A stretch of 64,000 nucleotides of DNA from CAZFER01 sp964517495. Its GTDB lineage: Bacteria; Hinthialibacterota; Hinthialibacteria; Hinthialibacterales; Hinthialibacteraceae. Positions 58,436 to 64,000 of this stretch are shown here, piece by piece (position 1 is the stretch's first letter; each line of letters starts with the position of its first letter). The DNA lies in assembly GCA_964517495.1 (NCBI GenBank), contig CAZFER010000028.1, positions 1 to 64,000 of the forward strand. Reading direction: 5' to 3'. Under the pieces are notes generated by a model, which saw nothing but the letters and a program-made list of their open reading frames with translations, did no database searches and had not been told where the DNA came from. A program made the translations under genes and the position numbers.

Positions 58436-58621
58436 GTTTCTTTCTCTCCACAAACCATGGTTTTCTCTTCATTTAACAAATATTCTAAAAAAAAAACATA
58501 AATTTTTAGATTTTGCCCTTTATGGACAACAAAAGTTTTGTATACTTAACTCTAGATTTACATACAATCATCTGTATCCTAAGAGAAAAAACAGAGTGAT
58601 GAGAATTTGAAGAGGTGAATT

Positions 58622-58951
58622 ATGATCGAAAAAACGGAAATGTTTTCCCATCAACCATTTGGTGAAGTTTGGTTATGTTCGGAATGCGAACACATTCATC
58701 TCCGATATGGAAATATCGTGGTGAATTTGGATAGAAAATACGCAGAACAAATAGTAAGTAAATCACTTGGTTCAATGTCAAAAAAAGCACACTGTGATGA
58801 ATGCAATAAGATTCACTTTAATTGCGGTAGCGCAACATTACATATGAGTCCTGCGAGTCATAAAAATTTATTGGACGCCATCGGGCGCTTTCTTCATATG
58901 GATACTCCTGTAAACTATCCTTCAATTAATCAATTTAGGTTAAATAACTAA
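58622..58951 (+). CDS. Small protein with two zinc-knuckle-like repeats
   Basis: The 109 residues contain the same unit twice, 39 residues apart: CSECEHIHLRYGNIVVNL (from Cys19) and CDECNKIHFNCGSATLHM (from Cys58). Each has CxEC, IH and a Gly turn, so a zinc-binding pair is likely (Cys19, Cys22, Cys58, Cys61, perhaps with the His residues). It resembles the Bacteroidetes-type small CxxC...IHL...GN proteins, but I do not recognise a named family with certainty. GAGGTG precedes the ATG. The next gene follows after 24 bases in the same direction. Confidence 0.65.
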   Translation: MIEKTEMFSHQPFGEVWLCSECEHIHLRYGNIVVNLDRKYAEQIVSKSLGSMSKKAHCDECNKIHFNCGSATLHMSPASHKNLLDAIGRFLHMDTPVNYPSINQFRLNN

Positions 58952-58975
58952 TATCATTCTTAAAGAGTCTATTTT

Positions 58976-59419
58976 ATGCAAACCGAAATGGGAGTTGAAG
59001 CACTCAAAAAGACCATTGCCGAAATGACCGGAGATAAAATGGTTGTGGTGACAGGCCCTTATGGTGAGATCTGCCTGAAAGTGCTATCAGAATCAATTGA
59101 AGATCCAGCCCTTGATATTCTTGAAGATTTTATCCGCCGCTCGTTAAAAGCCGTGGGAACGCTTTATATTATCCAAAAAATTGATTTAACCTTTGTCGAC
59201 AATGAAAAGCATATCAAACAACACCACGCCAATGTGTGGGGATTTGGACTGTTTTGCGAAGATAAAGGCTTTCCTTACTCCCCTATCATGCCAATGAATC
59301 TTAACCAGTTGCTTGAGGCCAGTCAGTTGGATTACATTACCGTACGATTTGGCCCCGGTTTGCTTTTTAAAGATGCAAGTCATTGGACCATCGAAAATCG
59401 TTTTCAAGTTGCACCCTGA
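58976..59419 (+). CDS. Hypothetical soluble protein
   Basis: I do not recognise this 147-residue protein. It has no signal peptide or membrane segment. The N-terminal half is amphipathic (VEALKKTIAEMTGDKMVVVT, then GPYGEICLKVL). The C-terminal half has several aromatic and Gly-rich loops (ANVWGFGLFCEDKGFPYSP, VRFGPGLLFKDASHW). It is probably co-transcribed with the zinc-knuckle gene before it. It converges with the NUDIX gene, six bases apart. Confidence 0.6.
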   Translation: MQTEMGVEALKKTIAEMTGDKMVVVTGPYGEICLKVLSESIEDPALDILEDFIRRSLKAVGTLYIIQKIDLTFVDNEKHIKQHHANVWGFGLFCEDKGFPYSPIMPMNLNQLLEASQLDYITVRFGPGLLFKDASHWTIENRFQVAP

Positions 59420-59425
59420 GAATCC

Positions 59426-59968
59426 TTAGTGAAGCAAAAGATTGTTCTTAAAAATCTGAACGCCTCGTTTTATTGATTCAAATCCAATCTGTTTTTCTTC
59501 AATTTGATCAATTGAGAGAAAATGAAATGCCGCCACTTCATCACTGGTTTGGACCACACTCAGATCTTTGGCCTTGCATAGAAAAAAGAAATCAATGCTA
59601 TGATAAAGCATCAAGTTGAAAGGATATTGATTCGGTTGGGAAAAAAGGAATAGATAATCAACCACTTCTAGATTCAACTCTTCATGAATTTCACGCAGTA
59701 AAGCTGCCTCCGCGGTTTCATGAAGATCAATAAAGCCGCCGGGAAGATCCAGCATGCCTTTCGCCGGCGGCTTCGCCCGTTCCGTAAACAAAATGCGGCC
59801 TTGATCATCCTGGATTAATCCCACCACCGTGCCACAGGCATTGATATAATAGATGAATTCGCAATTATCGCAGCGAAACTTTTTATCGCTTTGCGGACGG
59901 AAATCATCGCATCCACAACGTGGGCAAAATTGAAACGCGTTAACGATAGTGGCATCAAGGTTCATCAA
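59426..59968 (-). CDS. NUDIX hydrolase with N-terminal zinc ribbon
   Basis: A C4 zinc ribbon (FCPRCGCDDF, RCDNCEFIYY) is followed by the NUDIX box G-x5-E-x7-REUxEExGU, seen as GGFIDLHETAEAALLREIHE followed by ELNL. The arrangement recalls NudC-type NADH pyrophosphatases, but the protein is shorter (180 residues) and lacks the SQPWPFP array of NudC; SQPNQYPF is in its place, close to that pattern. It cleaves a nucleoside diphosphate linked to another moiety. It starts three bases after deoC, the last gene of a four-gene operon. Confidence 0.9.
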   Translation of the reverse strand: MMNLDATIVNAFQFCPRCGCDDFRPQSDKKFRCDNCEFIYYINACGTVVGLIQDDQGRILFTERAKPPAKGMLDLPGGFIDLHETAEAALLREIHEELNLEVVDYLFLFSQPNQYPFNLMLYHSIDFFFLCKAKDLSVVQTSDEVAAFHFLSIDQIEEKQIGFESIKRGVQIFKNNLLLH

Positions 59969-59971
59969 ACA

Positions 59972-60655
59972 TTATCCGTTTAGCCGTTTTTTGCATTCAT
60001 CCAATATATCCTTGGTCCGGCTGGCACCGACACGGCTAACCCCCAAGGCACGAACTTCCAACAATTTATCAAGATCGCGCACTCCACCCGCAGCCTTGAC
60101 TTGAACAAACTCGGGTGAATGCTCTCGCATAAGTTTTAAATCATCAATAGTGGCTCCACCGGTTCCATAACCGGTTGAGGTTTTAACCCAATCTACACCT
60201 ATCTCACCGCAAATCTCACACAATCGCTTTTTTTGATCATTGTTTAAATAACAATTCTCAAAGATGACTTTCACTTTTTGTCCATTCGAATGAGTGATGT
60301 GAGTGATTTGCTGAATTTCTCGGTGGACATAATCCCAATCACCGCTAAGCACCTTGCTTATATTGATTACCATATCCAACTCCTCGCCACCATCTTTCAT
60401 TGCCTTCTCGGCTTCGATGACTTTGGTGGCAAGAGTATGCCCCCCATGAGGAAAACCAATAGTGGTGCTGGCTTTCACCGTACTTCCCTTCAGGATTTCA
60501 GCGCAGGTCTCGAGTTTGTATGGTATAATACAAACACTGGCCACCTCATATTCCAATCCAAGACGGCAGCCCCTCTCCAATTCCTCCTCCGTCAAAGTGG
60601 GATTAAGAAGGGAATGATCAATCATTTTGGCGATGTCGTTGTAGGTATAATCCAT
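59972..60655 (-). CDS. deoC: Deoxyribose-phosphate aldolase
   Basis: This class I aldolase splits 2-deoxyribose 5-phosphate into acetaldehyde and glyceraldehyde 3-phosphate. The Schiff-base Lys158 lies in VDWVKTSTGYG, Lys187 in VQVKAAGGVRD and Asp94 in EELDMVINI, matching the E. coli catalytic set. AAGGA lies eight bases upstream. It is the third gene of a minus-strand operon behind a Gfo/Idh/MocA dehydrogenase and a sugar isomerase. In that setting it may work on nucleoside-derived or other aldol substrates. Confidence 0.95.
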   Translation of the reverse strand: MDYTYNDIAKMIDHSLLNPTLTEEELERGCRLGLEYEVASVCIIPYKLETCAEILKGSTVKASTTIGFPHGGHTLATKVIEAEKAMKDGGEELDMVINISKVLSGDWDYVHREIQQITHITHSNGQKVKVIFENCYLNNDQKKRLCEICGEIGVDWVKTSTGYGTGGATIDDLKLMREHSPEFVQVKAAGGVRDLDKLLEVRALGVSRVGASRTKDILDECKKRLNG

Positions 60656-60678
60656 GAATAGAATCCTTTTTCAAAATA

Positions 60679-61599
60679 TTAACAAGCTGCGATAAACTGC
60701 CGCAAATGCGCATAACTTTGCCGCAGGGATGCTTTGCGATCTTCCAGCGAACCTTCGAAATAACGATCCTCCACTTCCACACAAACCGGCCCTCGGTATC
60801 CGGTGTTACCCAATACGGAGATGAACTTACCCCAATTGATTTCACCCATTCCAGGAAGCTTTGGTGTGTGATACTCAAGCGGATTGGCCAAAATTCCCAC
60901 ACGATTCAGGCGATGATGATCCAATCGCACATCCTTGGCATGAGCATGAAAGATTTTATGGGCGAATTCACGCACGGCGACGAGGTAGTCAATATGCAAC
61001 CACACCAGATGAGATGGATCAAAGTTTAAACCAAAATAGTCACTTGGAATATCATTAAACATACGCTCCCAAATCGCAGGACAGTATCCCAGATTCTTTC
61101 CACCCGGCCATTCATCGTTAGTAAAGAACATCGGGCAATTTTCAATCCCTATTCGTACACCTTCTGATTCAGCAAATTGGATGATTGGTTTCCATACCTC
61201 AAGAAAACGTGGCCAGTTATCGTCTATCGATTTGGTCCAATCCCGGCCAATAAAAGTATTCATTTGATTGACCCCCAAACGCTTGGAAGCCGAAATCACT
61301 TTTTTGATATGATCAACATACGCTTGAGATTCCTGAGCATCCGGCGCCAAGGGATTGGGGTAATATCCCAAGCCGCTGATTTCCACTCCCGCTTTGGCAA
61401 CTAAATCGTTAATGCGCTGCACTTCCCCATCATCCAGTTCCGCCACGTCAATATGGGTGATCCCGGCATAACGCCGTTCAGCTTTTCCTTTGGGCCAGCA
61501 CATCAATTCAACACAGTCATAGCCTTCAGCGGCCGCGAATTGCATCACTTCTTCCAGCGATAAATCGGGTAAAATGGCACTGGCGAATCCGAGTTTCAT
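60679..61599 (-). CDS. Sugar phosphate isomerase/epimerase (xylose-isomerase-like TIM barrel)
   Basis: The 306-residue AP-endonuclease-2 fold reads: LGFASAILPDLSLEEVMQFA at the start, AEGYDCVELMCWP, GVRIGIENCPMF with a metal Glu, YFGLNFDPSHLVWLHID, IFHAHAKDVRLD and VCVEVEDRYFEG at the end. These carry the Glu/Asp/His metal site of the family. AAAGGAGAG precedes the start. It is the second gene of the operon, 30 bases after the dehydrogenase. It probably isomerises the keto-sugar made by that enzyme, or the reverse. Confidence 0.9.
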   Translation of the reverse strand: MKLGFASAILPDLSLEEVMQFAAAEGYDCVELMCWPKGKAERRYAGITHIDVAELDDGEVQRINDLVAKAGVEISGLGYYPNPLAPDAQESQAYVDHIKKVISASKRLGVNQMNTFIGRDWTKSIDDNWPRFLEVWKPIIQFAESEGVRIGIENCPMFFTNDEWPGGKNLGYCPAIWERMFNDIPSDYFGLNFDPSHLVWLHIDYLVAVREFAHKIFHAHAKDVRLDHHRLNRVGILANPLEYHTPKLPGMGEINWGKFISVLGNTGYRGPVCVEVEDRYFEGSLEDRKASLRQSYAHLRQFIAAC

Positions 61600-61629
61600 A
61601 GCAATCTCTCCTTTGTTATTTTAATCGGT

Positions 61630-62781
61630 TTAAAGTTTTATCCACTTCTCTTCCCTATGGCTTTTAATAATCGCTTCGCAAAGGACAACCTCCTTATGCC
61701 CCTCCTCAAAAGTGGGAAATAGGGGAGCTGTTTTAAAACTGCCTTGCACGATGGAATCATAAAACGCTTTGAAACATTGCTTGAATGTATCCGGAAAACC
61801 TTCATTATGCCCCCCCGGATAGTTGATAAATCCTCGAGGCTGTTCAGATACCAAAGCAGGATCACGCAAGAGCGATTGATTAGGCTGCGCACGATGCCCA
61901 ATCCATATTTCATTCGGTGACTCACTGTTCCAGGCCAATGTCTGCCTGGATCCGGAAATCTCATAGCGTATACAATTTTTGCGACCCGCTGTTACTTGCG
62001 AAACATACATGCTCCCCTTTGCTCCATTCTTCATACGGAACATTAATGAGCCATAATCATCTGTAGCAATATCAACAGGTTCAGTATCTTCCGATCCGCC
62101 TATTTTCACACTAAAGGTTTCCACTTCCCCTTTAGGACGTTGGCGTACAGGATAAACGGTGTGCAGATCGGCAAAGACTTCAGCAATGTCTTCACCGGTG
62201 ATGGTTTGCATCAAGTCCATCCAATGAGTGCCGATATCGGCAACCGCACGTAATTCTCCCCCTTGTTCAGCCAAAACCCGCCAGTTGTAATCGGTATCAT
62301 AAAAAAGCCAATCCTGTACATAACTTCCATTAATCAACCGAATCTCCCCCATATCACCACGCTGAACCATCTGCCGCGCTTCCAGATTGAGGGGATAGAA
62401 TCTCACGTTATAACATACCCCGGAAGCCAGGTTCTTTGATTTGGCCAGACTAACCAGTTCGCTGGTTTGGCTGGAATTCATAGCCAACGGCTTTTCACAC
62501 ATCACGTGTTTTTCAGCCTCGAGCGCTTTCCGCGCCATGTCATAATGGAAGATGTTTGGAACACAAATATGAACGCTTTGCACCTCAGGATCAGCCAGCA
62601 ATTCATCATAATCTCTATACGCCTTATCAAGGCCAAAACGCCGCTGGGCTCTCTGCGATTCATCAAGATCACATCCCAACACACCTTTTACGCGTATTCC
62701 CAACCGGCGAAGGGCTTCCAAATGCACAGGCCCAATCAAACCTTGCCCCACAACTGCCGCAGTGATATTGTAATAAGACAT
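61630..62781 (-). CDS. Gfo/Idh/MocA-family oxidoreductase (cytoplasmic)
   Basis: The NAD(P)-binding Rossmann motif is VVGQGLIGPVHLEALRRLGI, and the EKP motif lies in HVMCEKPLAMNSSQTSEL. The C-terminal half has the Gfo/Idh/MocA sheet with RAVADIGTHWMDLMQTITGE, where the His is likely catalytic. There is no signal peptide, unlike the Tat-exported relative at 49701. GGGAGG precedes the ATG. It is first in the operon with the isomerase, deoC and the NUDIX gene, which indicates uptake and breakdown of a sugar or sugar alcohol. Confidence 0.93.
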   Translation of the reverse strand: MSYYNITAAVVGQGLIGPVHLEALRRLGIRVKGVLGCDLDESQRAQRRFGLDKAYRDYDELLADPEVQSVHICVPNIFHYDMARKALEAEKHVMCEKPLAMNSSQTSELVSLAKSKNLASGVCYNVRFYPLNLEARQMVQRGDMGEIRLINGSYVQDWLFYDTDYNWRVLAEQGGELRAVADIGTHWMDLMQTITGEDIAEVFADLHTVYPVRQRPKGEVETFSVKIGGSEDTEPVDIATDDYGSLMFRMKNGAKGSMYVSQVTAGRKNCIRYEISGSRQTLAWNSESPNEIWIGHRAQPNQSLLRDPALVSEQPRGFINYPGGHNEGFPDTFKQCFKAFYDSIVQGSFKTAPLFPTFEEGHKEVVLCEAIIKSHREEKWIKL

Positions 62782-62855
62782 GCGCTTACCTCCCCAAACT
62801 CTAAAATTAACAGCAATTCATTATCGATCAAAGACCCTAAAATGTCCACATGTTC

Positions 62856-62893
62856 AAATAAAACCGCCCCCGATCTTTTTTAAGAGCAGGGGC
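62856..62893 (-). terminator. Terminator of the exported-protein gene at 62990
   Basis: On the minus strand GCCCC (62893-62889) pairs with GGGGC (62870-62866), with partial pairing further in, and TTTTATTTG follows. The transcript from 63745 would thus include the interspersed repeat in its 3' tail. Confidence 0.5.
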
Positions 62894-62929
62894 AAAATAC
62901 GCGTGTTATTGCTCCAATAAATATTGGGT

Positions 62930-62980
62930 GTCAGACTAATGAAGTTCCATCCCCCTCCCAAGATTTTGGCTGACATGTTA
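62930..62980. repeat. Interspersed repeat family A, diverged copy
   Basis: GTCAG, then TGAAGTTCCATCCCCCTCCC and AAGATTTTGG matches 44759-44797 with a few changes. It is followed by the 14-mer TGGCTGACATGTTA, also at 682-695. Together with 21811-21852 this makes three copies of family A in the window. Confidence 0.6.
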
Positions 62981-62989
62981 GTGATAAAT

Positions 62990-63745
62990 TCAATGTTCTA
63001 ACCCTTTCAATCCTTTTAAAATACCTTCCAGGATCATCTTTTGCATCTCTTGGGCGGATTTTTGAATTTCTTCAACAGATTTTTCCACGTCTTTTTCACG
63101 CTTGGGTTTATCCTTCTTTGGAGGTTTGGGCTTATCAAATAGCTTTTTATCACCATCTTTTTTTGAGGGATGTGGAGGAGTAGTAGGATCTGGTTGAACA
63201 CGGGGAACGGGATGATGTGGAAATGGTTGAAAATGAGGTGGTTTGGGAATACTTTGCTTGATCAATTTAATTATATCCTCACCATGCTTTTCCATAAATT
63301 GATTATGTATCCCCACTAACAACATAACCAATCCTTTAGGAATGCGGAATTCAACTTCCGGCTGATTTTCACCAGCAGGGCGAACAAATACATGAATGGC
63401 ATGGCCATCCGATGCATGAGCCTCATCGATTTCTTCCACCCACACATTTGCCCGAACCTTTCCATCAACGCGAAGTAAATCCTTGGCGTTCATTGCTTTA
63501 AGATCATCTATCAAACCATCAACCAATTGGCATACAGTCTCCTTGCTTTCAACCATGGCGGATGATACTGACATTTTAAGCACTTCGAACATACTGACCG
63601 GAACACTGGCATGGATTTCCGTTCCATCAGGGGGATGAATTTCAGCCTTGATAACAAATTCTCCCGCCTGGGCTGTGTACGATCCTATACACAAAGTCAA
63701 CATTGCCATACAGATGATTCCTGCAAACCACTTTTGATATCTCAT
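62990..63745 (-). CDS. Exported hypothetical with Pro/Lys-rich tail
   Basis: The start at 63745 follows AAGGAG and gives a signal peptide (MRYQKWFAGIICMAMLTLCI, ending YTAQA). The longer reading frame begins 144 bases upstream without such a site. Residues about 30-165 form a soluble domain (HPPDGTEIHASVPVSMFEVL, VRANVWVEEIDEAHASDGHA, FRIPKGLVMLLVG). A proline-rich stretch (KPPHFQPFPHHPVPRVQPDP) and a charged coiled-coil tail (KPKREKDVEKSVEEIQKSAQ) follow. I do not recognise the family. It is probably periplasmic. Confidence 0.65.
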   Translation of the reverse strand: MRYQKWFAGIICMAMLTLCIGSYTAQAGEFVIKAEIHPPDGTEIHASVPVSMFEVLKMSVSSAMVESKETVCQLVDGLIDDLKAMNAKDLLRVDGKVRANVWVEEIDEAHASDGHAIHVFVRPAGENQPEVEFRIPKGLVMLLVGIHNQFMEKHGEDIIKLIKQSIPKPPHFQPFPHHPVPRVQPDPTTPPHPSKKDGDKKLFDKPKPPKKDKPKREKDVEKSVEEIQKSAQEMQKMILEGILKGLKGLEH

Positions 63746-63936
63746 ATTCTTTCTCCTTTTTATAGTTGATTGGGTGATACTTGTATTACGAAATGAAGGT
63801 GAGAAACTTTTAATCCAATTGATAAAACCTATATTAAATATGAGTACGATCTTCATACACACCTTGCCGTTTGTCTTCCTTTCAATCAAAATGGGTGTTA
63901 CGATTAACCAAAAAGTAATAATAAGGAGATGAATCC

Positions 63937-64000
63937 ATGAGACGCCTTATCACCACCCTTTTTATACTCACATTCTCATTTAATGCATTTGCTCATTTTC
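63937..64000 (+). CDS. 5' end of an exported-protein gene (cut by window edge)
   Basis: AAGGAG lies nine bases before ATG at 63937. The 21 visible residues are a signal peptide ending MRRLITTLFILTFSFNAFAH, with likely cleavage after AFA. A mature protein beginning HF occurs in DUF4198/NikK-type metal-binding proteins, but so little is visible that this is only a hint. Confidence 0.65.
   Translation, partial: MRRLITTLFILTFSFNAFAHF

Overview
The window is a stretch of bacterial chromosome, moderately A/T-leaning, from a Gram-negative-type organism. It carries Lgt and LspA for lipoprotein maturation, several lipoboxes, a Tat signal, and prepilin-like secretion substrates. Several gene types recur in uncultured PVC/FCB-like lineages (Planctomycetota, Lentisphaerota, Hydrogenedentota, Sumerlaeota, Poribacteria and relatives): methyltransferase/PQQ-propeller fusions, orphan GspG-like pseudopilins, DNRLRE, LamG, NPCBM and FG-GAP secreted proteins, Gfo/Idh/MocA dehydrogenases, Uma2 nucleases, and palindromic repeats whose translation reads REGEAPAEP or RGSRRA. 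I cannot place the phylum from the sequence alone. No rRNA, CRISPR array, prophage or intact insertion sequence was seen.

Layout: 0-2.5 kb holds a response regulator cut by the window edge and a P5C dehydrogenase. 2.7-11.5 kb is an exported-protein locus: a pseudopilin, a methyltransferase-PQQ protein on +, and an opposing minus-strand unit with a second such fusion, a small PQQ propeller and the relic of a third fusion. 11.6-22 kb holds an SGNH hydrolase, tRNA-Lys, an NPCBM protein with a coupled membrane protein, a cupin, a purple-acid-phosphatase-like enzyme, a DNRLRE protein, a second pseudopilin and a 965-residue FG-GAP protein with a Thr/Pro linker. 22-31 kb is the most housekeeping-like block: two coupled hypotheticals, then ileS, a DksA-like gene, lspA, lgt and a GT-C glycosyltransferase behind a good promoter; pgeF is on the other strand. 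31.9-36.2 kb has a TPR lipoprotein, hpt, a membrane protein and a nearly identical tandem pair of Uma2 genes.

36.2-43.2 kb is a divergent locus: GT4, GT2 and a membrane hydrolase on minus, and three radical SAM enzymes on plus. 43.2-46.4 kb holds two paralogous exported proteins of unknown function. 46.5-47.5 kb looks acquired: a YefM/YoeB module and a gene fragment, each followed by an attC-like palindrome. 47.7-55.3 kb returns to secreted and surface genes (LamG, Tat-exported dehydrogenase with a HEAT partner, beta-helix, DUF1349 lipoprotein) mixed with decayed genes and palindromic repeats. 55.5-64 kb has a VapBC module, an EamA transporter, an alpha-L-fucosidase, a degenerate secreted gene, two small hypotheticals, a sugar-catabolism operon (dehydrogenase, isomerase, DeoC, NUDIX) and two exported proteins at the edge.

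The observation I rate highest is a shared C-terminal nonapeptide, T-[SP]-[VI]-x-[DE]-[WY]-x-[LI]-aromatic/His, immediately before the stop codon of three otherwise unrelated signal-peptide proteins (DNRLRE, FG-GAP, LamG). It is a candidate sorting or anchoring tag. Next come the methyltransferase-PQQ fusion family with its internally deleted third member, the attC-like cassette relic around the toxin-antitoxin genes, and the paralogous unknown pair at 43-46 kb.
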